Below are positions 35,441-47,644 of a stretch of 64,000 bases of DNA, in pieces. Source of the stretch: Metallyticus violacea. Lineage: Eukaryota; Arthropoda; Insecta; Mantodea; Metallyticidae. A model generated the notes under the pieces. The model did no database searches. It saw only the letters and a list, made by a program, of their open reading frames with translations, and was not told the origin of the DNA. The translations under genes were made by a program, and so were the position numbers. Numbering within the stretch: position 1 is the stretch's first letter; the number at the start of each line of letters is the position of its first letter. The stretch covers positions 15,258,001-15,322,000 of the forward strand of contig CM060838.1 of NCBI GenBank assembly GCA_030762175.1. The letters are read 5' to 3'.

Positions 35441-35444
35441 GCAA

Positions 35445-36110
35445 TCTTGTACTGAATGTGTTAACTGCTACTGAATGTGTGATTTTAACTGATAGTCTGT
35501 AGGAAATTGAATACGCTTTCCACTATTTTGGTTCCGAAAACGGCATAGGAATTATTCTGAATGTCGTATTATAAATATCTAGCATTGACAAATAATGTAT
35601 TTTTGCAGAATAAAATATTTAACTGCGTTGTCGAGGATAGGTTTTACTATTTGGTAACCACCAGGTCTGCCTGCCTCTAAAACAGGACATAATTAGAGAT
35701 TGTACTCTTAAAACCTTCATATAGACCCGACATTTACTGCACCGCTATAACCAAAACCCAATCCTTGAAAATTTATAACTCTGCATGTTAAATTAAAGAA
35801 GGCCAACGAAGAATACTCAATTTGTAACACTCTTCAAATGAAATAATCGTAGATTTGTTTATTTAAGAACAAGCAGTTACTCTTTATTCAAAACTGGTTA
35901 CTATACCACATTGTTTAAAATCAAAATACACTTTATTGCATAAATATAACAAAATGTTAGCTGAAGTAGATTCAAATTTACATTTTACTACTGTGTGTTG
36001 TATAGAATAATAAATATTGCTTCAGGTGAAATTTGTTTTTCGTCGCAAATAAGTAATTTATCGACATTTTAGAAAGTGAGGCCATAAAAACAATGAACAT
36101 ACTGATGAGT
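35445..36110. other. AT-rich sequence, nothing recognised
   Basis: No supported gene or named repeat. Confidence 0.4.
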
Positions 36111-36113
36111 AGT

Positions 36114-36114
36114 A

Positions 36115-36161
<47 letters not shown>
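36114..36161. repeat. (TTA)n microsatellite
   Basis: About 15 TTA units, read as poly-Asn on the minus strand. Confidence 0.95.
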
Positions 36162-36163
<2 letters not shown>

Positions 36164-36464
36164 ACATTTCCTGACACAATAACTAAAGCGGCTGTACAAC
36201 CAATAGTCGTCAGGAAGGAGCCACATCAGTTCTAAAGCATTTTAAACAAAGTTATTTCAACTTACCAGACCGGTTTGCTTCTGCTCGATCAAGTAATACC
36301 TCAATGATCCTGCAAGATTAAACAGAATCACTTTCGCTAAAATACTCAGACTCCTGGGTATCAAATTAACCAATAAAATAAAGGTATAAGACTGAAATTG
36401 CATATATCAAAGAGAAATAAATGTACCTAAGTTTGGTAGTGTCCATCTTGCAATGCCAATAAAG

Positions 36465-36735
36465 GGATCTATTTATCGGCAAGACGACACTGCTCCTCAT
36501 ATAGTACGACATAACCCAAGATAATAAATGGATTGGCCGCCAAAGTCACTAGATTTGACATCTTTAGACACCTTTTCTTATGGACATTCAAAAATAAAGC
36601 AGAGGGGATACTAATGATTGATCTATGATTCGCCGACCCGCCTTGCATTTTAGAATGTCTCCGTGTTGAAGAATAATGGGATAGAGATGAAGTATCAGCA
36701 TTTCATCTGTGTTGCTACAAATCTTGAGAAAATAA
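36465..36735 (+). pseudogene. Tc1/mariner-superfamily transposase catalytic fragment
   Basis: Reads IYRQDDTAPHIVRHNPR (the 'QDGAPPH...VR..L' block with the second catalytic Asp kept), then in another frame WPPKSLDLTSLDTFSYGH (matching 'WPPRSPDLTPLDFFLWG', with the third acidic residue kept). Weak similarity continues to about 36735. It belongs to the same broad group as 15944-17081 and 40085-40351 (WP.RSPDLT type, not the HHDNARPH type). Stops and shifts make it inactive. Confidence 0.75.
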
Positions 36736-36835
36736 ATAAGATTCATTGACAGTTAAAATTGTAAACCTCAAGGTACCAGTCAACTCGATGAACTAAGAAA
36801 ACCCGTAAATACATTTTTAGTCACAAAACTCTTTG

Positions 36836-36975
36836 GGGGGGGGGGACTTTAAGCCGTGAGTCCCCGTGTCTTAGATTTACGACACGTTAAATAACTCCAT
36901 ACATAAAAAGAGATCCCTGGATAAAATTGTAGGCCGTTGTACGTCCAGTATTATCTTATTTCCCTGTCTGATGGC
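36836..36975 (+). mobile_element. SINE-B middle part, old
   Basis: A G run is followed by TTTAAGCCGTGAGTCCCCGT, ATTTACGACACG, AAAGAGATCCCTGG and GTAGGCCGTTGTACGTCC, matching the SINE-B body in order. Head and tail are missing. Confidence 0.6.
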
Positions 36976-36979
36976 AATG

Positions 36980-37630
36980 GTAACTACGTTTTGTAGGAAA
37001 ATAAGCTTAATTGAAATAATTTTCTCCTTGGTAACCGAAAGTCCCTAATGTTCTGGAATAAAACGACCTGTATTACTAAGATCGCAGAAAACATTTTTAA
37101 ATTTGCTTCTAATTGAGTTATTGACTTTCATCTTATGGTGTTTTAAGTTTTTAAATTTTGGTAGCAATATCATGGCAATCAAATATTGTTACATACACTA
37201 TAAGGGATATATTTATGATCTCTTTTTCATGTGCATTTCCAGTTGTGTACATTTCTTTCAATTGGAGTTTAAGCTGGATGCCCTATATATTGTGTTAGTA
37301 AGTCATAAAAAACAGAGCAAATTATTTAAAGTTCGTTCTGAATATTACGCTATTGAGTGTTATGTGCAAAAATTTAGTTATGGAAATAAAAATAAGAGTA
37401 ATTAAGAATGCATCTGAAGTTTGCAAGGAATGAATGAAAGAAATTTCATCTAAAACATATAAATATAAATGGAAATTAATTGAAATAAAATAAAAACCTC
37501 TTAAAATTTAAACTTTGGAGGCTAGTTTTTATTGACTTTTAATTATTATATAGCATGGGGTTTTAGAAATTTTAAATTAAACAGTAATCCAAAGAGAAAT
37601 ATATTGTATTTAATGCATTGTAAGCATTTT
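36980..37630. other. AT-rich sequence, nothing recognised
   Basis: A 100-codon plus-strand frame (37103-37405) is rich in Phe, Ile, Tyr, Lys and Asn, as expected for AT-rich chance sequence. Confidence 0.45.
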
Positions 37631-37635
37631 TTAAA

Positions 37636-37881
37636 ACTTGTGTTTAACGCCCGATTTTATTGCTGTAATCACAGACAATGGATACTGGTGATCAATGAGT
37701 TGAAATGATAAATTAGGATTTTTTTTAAAGGAAGTAAACGTTGCAGGCTTGAGTTTAGGGTACCTCTCTGTCATTTGACATTTATGAGGACTGAGGAAAA
37801 CATGAAAAAAAAAAAAAAAAAAAAAAACAGTCTGGGAGTTCAGTCCTAGCAGGAATCGAACCCCAGACCTCCCGCTTACTA
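37636..37881 (-). mobile_element. SINE-A, 5' truncated, with poly-A expansion
   Basis: On the minus strand the B box GGTTCGATTCC, body and 3' end ATCGGGCGTTAAACACAAG are present, but the first part of the tRNA head is missing. An A run at 37806-37827 has expanded inside the body. Confidence 0.75.
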
Positions 37882-37945
37882 GTATACAGAACTTTTGAAT
37901 TTAATTGAATGAATGAATTGACGTGCCGAGTGGAAGTGTCTATAA

Positions 37946-38403
37946 ACCTTGGGAAAGAATTTTTTTAAGAAGTTAATGTTACAGGTTTATGTTAAGGATA
38001 TCTCTCTAAACTTAAATACTTACCTCCTAAACCTAAAACGCGGGTTCGAACCCGGCCAGGACCGATGGATTTTTTCGGGGTAAAGATCTTAAGTATGGCT
38101 TCCTTCGGAAGGGAAGTAAAGCGTGGGTCCCGTGTCGTACATTTGCAGCACGAAAAGAACCTCAAGCCTGAAAGAGAGGCCTCTGAGCAAAATTTGTCGG
38201 CCGTTTCACGCCCTGAGTTGAATGGGACGCTGATGACCTGAGCTGTTAAAGAGCGTCCATAAATAAATCAATCAAAAAAAAATCTCTAAACTTAAACTTT
38301 GACATTTATGAAAACTGATGAAATCCTGGGGGAAAAAAAAAGGAAAAAACTGAGTCCTGGTGGGAATCGAACTCCAAACCTCAGGCTCACGCGTCCGCGC
38401 TTG
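37946..38403 (-). mobile_element. SINE-A copy split by a SINE-B
   Basis: The minus-strand SINE-A body reads in from 38403 (GCGCGGACGCGTGAGCCTGA, B box region GAGTTCGATTCC) to 38283 and resumes at 38016, running to about 37946. The gap is the SINE-B 38017-38282. The direct repeat TCTCTAAACTTAAA at 38003-38016 and 38283-38296 marks the insertion. Confidence 0.8.
38017..38282 (+). mobile_element. SINE-B, 5' truncated, nested in SINE-A
   Basis: It starts in the middle of the tRNA head (TACTTACCTCCTAAACC) and lacks the first 30 or so bases including the A box. It keeps the B box GGTTCGAACCC, the body and a tail. A 14-bp target-site duplication flanks it. The truncation at the 5' end fits incomplete reverse transcription. 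Confidence 0.88.
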
Positions 38404-38409
38404 CAATCT

Positions 38410-39760
38410 GTTTTTGTAACGAATTGAATAACTAAAGCAAAAGGCACGAACTGAGGAACGGAAATGTTTCCACGGAAAATGCCCATTGTGCCTATTGATA
38501 AAATGACCCTGCTAGTAAGCAATGATATTTATACCAAGGGGCGCTGGAAGAGAAGAGAAGGAGTTGCTGCACCAAGGTAGTAAAGATTCATGTAAACTTA
38601 AGTTATTTACCTAGTCTCTGAGGATTTCCGAAATCGGGATGCCGTGAGTAGTGTTCCGGTAGGTGAACCCATTACATTTTAATGTTTCCCTCGAGTTCGG
38701 CGAAATCCCAATCACCTGTGGAGGTTTACTGCTCTCTCATGTGATCCTTAAGTATATTTATACCGTAGCCGCCTAATACTGTACTTAAACCTAAGATAGC
38801 CCCTGCTTTCTGCCAGTTTCATCCATTGTTATAGCATCTGGAATTATGGCATAAACGATCCAACATTCAATTATTTTCTCCCTCTTTGCTACGGCACCAA
38901 TAATAAAGTTATTTACCTAATATAGCGTTAAAGGTTCGTTACATCTTACTAGTTCTGCATACAGTGCAACGTGCTTGGGTATCTGGAATGGACACTCATT
39001 TCTATATGAAATTGCTTACCTAAGGAACCATTTCATATTATGTGAATGCATAAAGATGCTCTTTTGTACGCTCATCCCTAGCACAAAATGAATAACAGCT
39101 TGCTTTAGGACTCTGCACAGTTTAGGCAGCTAAGAGCGTTGCTTTTATCTTTTCCAAATCGTAACATGCAAATCACTACAAAGATCATATCCTGCTATCT
39201 CCCAGTTTAAGGATAGATCTTTAGCCATATGAAAGATTGATCTTTGTTGGGGAGGGATCATTGGCAGCGATATATATTACGTATTCAATACATTGGACTT
39301 CAAAGGACTTTATCAAACAAAATGTCTCGACGTAAAATCATGAACCTTTTATTACATTTTTATAGGTTATTTCCTGAGCATTTCATTAAACAAAGTGTAT
39401 CACATCTTTCTGAAGATAAATGTTATTGAAGTGCTAAACATACGTATTTATTTTACGACGACCAGTCAAATTAAGTTTTGTATAAAACTAATTTTTAAAC
39501 ATCCAGTGTTTATAGTTATTCAGAAATGCATATAAGTGGCTAATAATGTTGAAGAGGAAAGGGAAATTATCCTATAGAAGAGAACTCCGTAAAGTATTAA
39601 ATTTTATCTTTGTATCTCATTAATAATATGCATGAAATTACAACAAAGTACAGGCCGCCATACTGAACAATGATGATATCTTGGCTAGTTTCTTTGAGCA
39701 ATCTCTTCATTTTCCTAGAACTGAATCTGCAGGTATGCGGGTCAAAAACGGACTACACTA
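38410..39760. other. AT-rich sequence, nothing recognised
   Basis: No gene or named repeat recognised. Confidence 0.45.
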
Positions 39761-39767
39761 TCCATAG

Positions 39768-40473
39768 TACCGATGGTGCCAAAAATGTATACACACTTTC
39801 ACATTAGATATCTATTAAATATGTTTCAAAGTTGAACCGATAAAACAACTGTAATGTGTAGTATGATGTTCTGTAAACAGATATAACTCTCATACATAAT
39901 GATAGCGTTGCTACGTAACAGGTAAATCAACAATAAACAAATGAAGCCAAGACTATCGTATGATGTTCTGTAAACAGACGTGGCTGACATTACTTCATGC
40001 TAACGTTGCTGCATCAAAATGGAGCCAAGATTATCGTTTAAAATGCGGAAAGTAATTTTGAAGGGGTTTTGAAAACCAAAAATGTTGTTGAAGTTACAAG
40101 GCACTGGATAGGACGAAGAGGTTTCCACCGCGTTTTCCGGATCTAACTACATTGGACTTCTACCTAGGGGAACTCTTAAGGATGTTGTATACCGTAGAAA
40201 ACCAGTTACACTGGCAGCACTTCGGGAAGAAATTGAAACGGCATGTGCTGCAATCGCTGAGGACACTTTCGCAAACGTTGCTCAATCAGTAGTTCAACAT
40301 GCTCAGAAGTGTATCGACGCCGATGGTGGACATTTTGAGCAACTGTTGTAACTGTAAAAGTTTAAGATGATTAGTGTTCGTTCATTTTCTATATGTGTGA
40401 ATTCAGTTTTGTTATGTTAACACATTTTTTTTTCTTTGCTTGTAATGTGTATACATTTTTGGCACCCTCTGTA
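39768..40473 (+). mobile_element. Tc1/mariner-class element with intact inverted repeats, internally deleted
   Basis: The ends are inverted repeats of about 27 bp: TAC, a variable G-A-rich step, then GGTGCCAAAAATGTATACAC on the left (39768-39795), mirrored at 40447-40473. Both outer ends begin at TA. At 706 bp it is shorter than a full element (usually over 1.2 kb) and keeps only the transposase C-terminus (40085-40351). The left part holds a tandem duplication of about 95 bp (starts near 39857 and 39953; each includes TATGATGTTCTGTAAACAGA). Confidence 0.88.
40085..40351 (+). pseudogene. Transposase C-terminus of the 39768 element
   Basis: With one or two frame shifts the sequence reads a remnant of the RWIGRRG/SPDLT region, then LDFYL, then an open, well-preserved run TLKDVVYRRKPVTLAALREE, IETACAAIAEDTFANVAQSV and a closing CIDADGGHFEQLL before TAA at 40349. 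This is the C-terminus of the 'WP.RSPDLTPLDFFLWG' transposase group, where the stretch after the last catalytic acid ends in 'C....GGHFE'. Everything before it, including the first two catalytic residues and the DNA-binding domain, has been deleted. It cannot act alone. Confidence 0.85.
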
Positions 40474-40479
40474 TATGCA

Positions 40480-42715
40480 GAAGTTTAATGTTTGCAATGC
40501 TCGTCTTTTGTCATTTGTCACTGTCAAAAGAGTTGTTTTCAGCTAAATGTTCATTTGTAGATCTTATTATATGTGCATAATTTTATATTTGATAGTTTGC
40601 AATTAATGAGGCAAAAGATATTTAAACTGCAGCATCTCTAAATCATTTACGAGTATACCAAACTCCATCATTGTATGCCTCAAAGTTGACTTTAGCAGAG
40701 TGCTAATGAGAAAACTTAGCTAAACTTAGCCATGCTGAGAAAGCACCATGTAAAGCATTTTTATACCCAGAAGTTCTGATTGATCAAAACCAACGCTAAA
40801 TTTGGCCTTGTTATTTCCTAGTTATGTAAGCAAACATTCAATACGAACCCCTTGTTTTGTAATTTCTCCAGAGAGAACCTTTGGGATAGTGTTTACATCA
40901 CAAGATAGATGGGGAAAATTCTTACACACATAAGGGTATGTGCCCGTGGATGTTTAAATGCAAAACATTTGTACATCAGGTGAAAAATTATGTGCCTACA
41001 TTTTATAGTGCTTTGACATTCCTAATGCTCACCAGCATTTTCCTAAAACTATTTACTTGTCGTTAATTCTATGATTATAAAATATTCACTTAATTTGTTC
41101 CTAAGCGTAAATAAGGCATGCGAAACACTAAAACATCATTAGTCCAGTAATGACCGAATAAGAACAGTTCTAAAATCTCTTCAGCATAGTATAATTTTCT
41201 AAAAATACTAAATTACTAGTACAGATTTTATATACTTCCGGCACGCAAAATATATGTAAAATAAGCACAACGTTCACTAAAAAATGTAAAAGCCTTCCTG
41301 CAAATCTCAATGTAAAACACTTGCCCCTGGCGATAAGATTCTTAAAGATCTGTAAATAATGATATCTTGATATGTTTATACTTCTCTTTGCGACTTTCGC
41401 TCCCTATATTTTTTCTGCTTAATTCAATATCTCTATTTAATTTCTATTCCGGCTTAGACTTTATCATTTTGAGATAAAATAATATACATTTATACATTTT
41501 AATATACATTTTCCGATGTAAATATTACAGGTTTAAATTTGTTTCTGGTATGTTTGTTTTAACGATGTCTGTTCTTGCTTTAATAAGCATCTTGTCTCTT
41601 TCTTTGACACAGAAACTGTCTCATTTATTAATATTGTAAGTGACATTGTTTTGTGTAACTAAATTTACGTCTACAATAAACTATACAGGTTGAACCAGAC
41701 AAGAGTTTTGCTTACCTCAAGGCAGATTAAGCGTTGCGCTAGCGGCGAGTGTACCGACTGTTTCCCATTCCCATTATCTCCTTCCTATCGGAAATTGTAG
41801 GAGTTATTGCCTACAGTAACATGCCAGTAAGAGGTGGTTTTAGGCTGGTTGAAAATGAATTGTTGATGAATGCGCCGTAGCTAGTTAAAACAATTAATTT
41901 ATAATCATCGTTAAATACATCATTGTACAAAGAGTATTAATTGTTGAGACGTGCCTCTTAAAGAAAAAAGCGCAAGCTTTGTAGACCATTTCTGGAACAT
42001 TAAAGACGTACATCAACGATCTATTTAAGTGGCGGAAAATAGATTTTGTCCTAAAGAAAAGAAATAATATTTCTTGTAAAGAACGTTAGATAAGGGATAA
42101 GAGACAACAAAGAATCCTCTGGGCAGATTCCTCAGACGGAGGGCCGGAGTGCTGTGGACGAGGAGAACAAAGGACAGACGAGAGTGGAAAAATCTTTTAA
42201 GAATCCTTTTCAATAACTAATGTAACAGCGTTCAAGAGTGATGATGTAACAGTGCATTTTGTAACTTTTTGTGTATGTGTAACAGTGAACCCTGTATGGC
42301 TATATGAAGTGAATCCATAATACGTGTATATAACCGTGAAATATTGCCAACTTACTCTCTAAGGAGCTAGCTCAATTAATGAGTTCCTGATTTGTCAGGA
42401 GGACATAGCTCTTAAGGGATTCCATGGCTACATTTGTTATTATTCTTATGTATTTTATATCATGTAAAGTACTACAATGAAACATTCTACCAATTTAAAA
42501 GCAGACAAATGTAATTTTAACCTTTTAAACTTGAGTTTACGAGACCAATATTTTCTTTACATTATGACTAACTTGGATTACGTCATATTAATGTAGTACC
42601 CATAGAATCAAAGTATTGTGTTTCGTTTTTGTCTTCTTACGTCATCACAAAGTAGCACACTTTCCCCTTTAGTGCAATTTAAAACATGTGTTTGAAGGTG
42701 ATTAAATAAAGCTCT
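40480..42715. other. AT-rich sequence, nothing recognised
   Basis: A slightly GC-richer patch at 41700-41880 and a pair of short complementary stretches near 42360-42390 were noted, but no gene is supported. Confidence 0.45.
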
Positions 42716-42721
42716 TGCTTT

Positions 42722-42785
42722 TAGATTTATTTATTTATTCTCTAAGACCATTAGGTCTTCTCTTACATTCTACCAATTTAATAAT
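42722..42785 (-). mobile_element. Possible LINE 3' tail
   Basis: On the minus strand the sequence ends GTAAGAGAAGACCTAATGGT, then CTTAGAG and AATAAATAAATAAATC. Such a 'GACCTAATGGTC...AATAAATAAATAAA' ending is common for insect non-LTR elements. No ORF2 block was recognised upstream. Confidence 0.35.
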
Positions 42786-42789
42786 AATT

Positions 42790-45700
42790 ACATGAAGTTA
42801 TAGTGACAATATTAAAATCACAACATTGACAGCATAGTTGACAATACTCGTACACATATAGACCATGTAAAACATTATGTATATAAATAAATGTATGCTA
42901 ATACATAAATGCTGATAATGAAAAATGAAAAATATTAACTTAAGAAGAAGAAAAAAAAATAATAAGAAAATAATAGAACAATAATATACAAGCACCAGCA
43001 ATAAACAATTTATAAATATATATCAACCTACGTATATCCTGAAATAAAGATACAAGCAAAACATAAAATTAAGCCCTGACAATGCTATGAAAGAGGTAGG
43101 ATCATTTATGATAGTAAAAATAATAGATGAATAATTCTACAGCAGGTAAAACAAATTTTTATGAAACATTGAAAGTAATCAGGATTAAAATCATAATTTA
43201 ACCTGTAGTCGTTAAATGTGTAGGAATATATTAACCTTTAATAAAATTGGCAGTTGATATTTGGTCGATATATTTGACAGTTCTGGAAATAAAGTCTAAA
43301 ACTTGGTACGGGGGAGATATATTTCTTTCATTTTTCAAATGAATTCATTTTCAGGAATATATCTTTGATTGTAACTTTAAATGGAATATTACATTCATTA
43401 TTGATGTCCAGCTATATATTTTTCTAACATTTTTAAAACAAATTAATAAAAAGTAATAATCAGGTTTATAATTTTTAAGCTTTTTGAAGCTACAGTGGAA
43501 GTAGTTTTAACATCGTTAAACTCCTTTAAGGCATTTTTAAAGTTGTATAAAATTTTTCTCATTTTGAATGTTATAACATCAGTTTTTAACTGCGAGAGGT
43601 AGATATAAAAAGTATTATAGAGATGATTTGTCAGTGCTGTAGTGCATATTTTCATATAAAGATATTTCCAAATTAAATCCCGTGAGCTGTAAAAATTCTT
43701 CATGAAGCTTATGTGCACATTATTATGTATACTATGCTTCCCACAAGCTGCTAACTTTTTCACTTCTCTCTTGAGTTATCCGAAATCTCCGCATTGAAAC
43801 TAGAAATAAGATTAGAAGCAACTTTAAATATAACCTGTTCAAAACAATATTCTTGACAACAACAAGTAACTAATAAAACTCTGGGGTCTGTATTTTGTTG
43901 GCTACAGCATTTTCACAGCATTCTTCATTTTCTCTTTTATGCTTTGCACTTTCGCATTTTATACTGTCATTCTTATACCGCTTACACCTCCTCTTCGCAG
44001 CAGAATTGCTCTCAGTGCCTTCCATGATAGTCATAAAACTACAAGAATAGCTTTAAACTTGTGGCACAATATGACTAAGACAGCAGTATAGCATAAATAA
44101 TCAGCTGTATACAGGGAACGGCAGAAACACGAGAAAGACGCCATGGCGCGCAAGCTAACAGCTGAGATAATGTGGTAGCTTATTTCAATTTGCTGATTTA
44201 AACTATTTTTTTTTTTTTAAGTTTTACATTCTAAAATGATCTGCATGGAATAGTAACTTCATGCATATTTACTGTTCCTTAGAAATGCAATTTTAACAAT
44301 TCTGCTTTATTTTTCTGAGGAATGGAATATGTGTATATGCCTTTAAACTTCTTTCTTTAAATCTACCTTCAAATATGTGCAATTTACCCTCAAATCACCA
44401 AAATAGTAATTTTATTTATACATATTCTTTAGTTGAATCTAACTAAATAGCTATCATTTTGCCTTTCAAAGTGCAGGGCAGTGTATTTGTATAGTTTGTG
44501 ATGATTTAATTTTTTTCTTTTGACATTTTAAATAACTTACTGCATCCAGTTGTTTCTCATAAACTGCAAAATATGTCAGCGTTTTCGTGTGAACTAGGTT
44601 AGAAACAAACCACTATTTAGTTTGCATTATAATGAAATATTTCTAAAGCCTTTATATTAAAATACTGTATTCAGAAAGAACTACAATTCCAACTTCTTGA
44701 ACAACTCTCATTGACAATTGCCGAATTGACTGCGCTAAATCGAATAGTTGTGATTACATTGTAGTAATTTAATATCTATAGTGTATAGTGTACTGTATAA
44801 TAGATTACAGAACATCAATACCATTTTAATTATGCTGAACGAATCTCCTCTGTTGAACTGAAAGTGTACCTAAGTAAACTGACATAAGAATTGACATACA
44901 AATGAAATTAGGACTTAATTTTCCTTGAAAATGGAAAATTTCTAATCTCTTTAAACAGTCAAAGAAAATGAACCCGTTATTTTTATATTTCTGGTTTAAA
45001 TGTAATTATTGTTAATAAGTGCCTTACACTGTGATAATTTTTATTATCTCTAAATTTACATAACTCTAAAACATATAGCCGTACTATGTACCTATGAATT
45101 CTCAATTATAAGGATCTGGAATCTTCCAAAATCAGCCAGTAGTAATAAATTTACAGGTTGCTACTTTGTAGAGTTCATCCTTTTCCTAATCAAAGAATTA
45201 ATTTGTCTTGTTTTTCAGTCTGTGTTGAAACTATTGTAATAATTGTATTTTGTAATAAATAGTTTTAAAATTATTTACACCCCACAAAAAATTGCACATG
45301 TAAGCGAATAGTTCAGGAATTCCGAAATATGTTGTATTATTATAATTTAATAAAAATAAATTGAGTTTTGACCTTGTAGATAAGTGACTTATTCTTTATT
45401 CTATTCTATTCTAATCAAATAACTTAAGAGTCAAGGTTGCCAGGAAACGCTAGAAAACAAAAGTTTTAAATTTAAATTGCAGAAGGTAAAGGAGGCTTTT
45501 AAATTTTGAAAGTTTGTACAGCTGGGGTAGAGTTGGTGAAACCTAAAATGTAATCAAGGTTGGTTTTAAACTTTCCGTTCATTGTTTAAATTGATGTGCT
45601 TTTTTAAAAGTCCTTTTATGTTTAATAGATAGTTATTTAAACTGTAAAGTTTTGGAATGAAACTCTTTATAATAAATAGACTTTAAAAATGCCTTTTCAA

Positions 45701-45795
45701 TTTTTCAACAGAATTCCTTCCCACCACATTCATTAGAGTTTCATTTATTGCTGGGTTACTCAAGAAAAACAACAATCTAATTCACTGTATAACCA
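42790..45795. other. AT-rich sequence, nothing recognised
   Basis: A 106-codon minus-strand frame at 43443-43763 might belong to the retrotransposon whose tail is at 42722, but I see no known motif in it. The remainder shows chance frames only. Confidence 0.4.
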
Positions 45796-45803
45796 TTATA
45801 TGT

Positions 45804-46087
45804 ACCGCCACGGGTGGCCGAGGTCGTTAAGGCGCAGATTCGTGAGCGGAAGGTCTGGGGTTGGATTCCAACCGCTACCGTCCTCCCTGACTGAGGTTTT
45901 TTCCAGACTTTCCTCAGCCCTCATAAATGAAAAATACCGGGGAGGTACCCTAAGTTTAGTCCTGGAACTTTTCTTTCCTTAAAAAAAAATTCCTTTCCCA
46001 ATATATCATTTCATCTCATGTATCATCAGCGTCCATCGTCTGTGGTGCTTCAGTAGTGAAAATGGGCGTTAAACACTATTAAAAAAA
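45804..46087 (+). mobile_element. SINE-A, full length
   Basis: Head ACCGCCACGGGTGGCCGAGG is intact. The B box is damaged (GGTTGGATTCC). Body and end TGGGCGTTAAACACTATT plus A residues are well kept. Confidence 0.88.
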
Positions 46088-46089
46088 TA

Positions 46090-47640
46090 CGAACTTATTT
46101 TTGAGTCATCACCCCTTAACTTCTAACATCTAACGCCTTTTTCAGGGTTTCGAACATATAATTGTCAGAATGGGAAAGTATTCCGCTGGTGTAAGATTGC
46201 AAACGAGATCCATAATTTCTTGTGCTGATGCAACAACTGTATGGAGCCCAATAACATTGGTTACACTTGAACTGAGTCAGCTAACGTTTCGTGCTGATTC
46301 CAACTCTCACTATACATTTCATGTTGATGTAATTTATATGGGTATGTAATGCTCCAGAATAATTATGTTCACAGTTCCAGAAGAGGTTGAGGGTAAATCC
46401 TCCGGCATGTCGCTTCTTAATCTCTTAGTCTCAGACTGAAATCGTGTGATTACGTGAAATCCTTTTATCTTTATAATGTTGCGAAAGAGTTTTATAAACA
46501 TCCACACCACGTCTTTAGTGTTCCAGATGTTTCGCTTCTGCAGTTTTGCTCTATAATATGATGTGTCCAATCATGACCAACATACAGGCATCTGATCAGG
46601 TTATCTGGTGTTTTTTTTTTTCTAATGACAGTTCACGTTGGCGTACTTTTAGTGTGAGACCAGCCGAATGAGCCCACATCAGTCAGATTTGACACCTCAT
46701 TTTTAAACTTACTGTACCTCACATATCTGCGTATGAAACCATATCGTCTCTTCATTCTCTAATAAATATCGGCTCCCTTCTCATGCTGATTTCTGGTTCA
46801 TGCTCCTAAAAAGTAACTGTTTTGATGTTGTTTTTTATTATATTTTTATGTGTGTACAGTTAATCAAAGCGGGGAGGCATAACGTAAGATCACAATCAAG
46901 TGGATATCCTGTAAGTGAACAAATTAACAGATAAAGAATTTTTAGAAACACTGTATGGTTTATCTTCCTCCAGATATAGTTGTGAGGAAAATTGCTTGGA
47001 AGCTAATGTCCTGTAAAGTTAATGTATTAAGGTCAAAACTTACCTCAATAAAGCATTATCTTTTGTGGGTATTTATCGTTTCTAATGATTAGACTTTGAA
47101 GGTTTAGCCCCTGTCACTTTTGTATCTTGGGTGAAGTCACATAAGTCAAGTAAATAATAATATAATAAACACATTAAAGTGGCTAAACCTTCTGAATCTT
47201 TTATTGATGCTCAGGGAATTTTCAATTTGTACCAAGAGAGCTTTGATACTTTTACATTTTTATAATTCCTCCTTTGTAGTTAACTGTTTATTTATCACAT
47301 TATTATCTACATTCTCTTATTTTCAGGTGAGTGCTACAAAAGTTCCTGACTGCGTAAGTTAAATCCCCTTACTCAGAATTTATAGTGTGACCGAATTTCA
47401 TATGTGAGTACTACTATACATGTTATTTGCAATACTAGATTTATTTAAAACGTTTTTCAATAATTGCATTATTTTAATAACCTATATAGTTGATAATCAA
47501 TTTGTACTTTAACTTTTGAAGGTGGGTCTTAAGAGTTGCGGCTCATAGATTTCCGACCTGACTTAGGAGTGTAAACACTATATTTTCTTTCTGATCTCGC
47601 CATTATTTTTTTTGTAGAAGCTCATTTAAATCAGATTTGT
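46090..47640. other. AT-rich sequence with one exon-like minus-strand frame
   Basis: A 78-codon minus-strand frame (46334-46570) has mixed codons and contains an acceptor-like ATTTCAG just before SETKRLRSDMPEDLPSTSSG. I do not recognise the peptide and see no matching donor, so no exon is called. The rest is unrecognised. Confidence 0.25.
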
Positions 47641-47644
47641 TGCA

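Noticed and set aside
43443..43763. 106-codon minus-strand frame as a LINE C-terminus
   Set aside because: It lies upstream of a LINE-like tail but has no WN.LP or similar motif; composition is that of AT-rich chance sequence.
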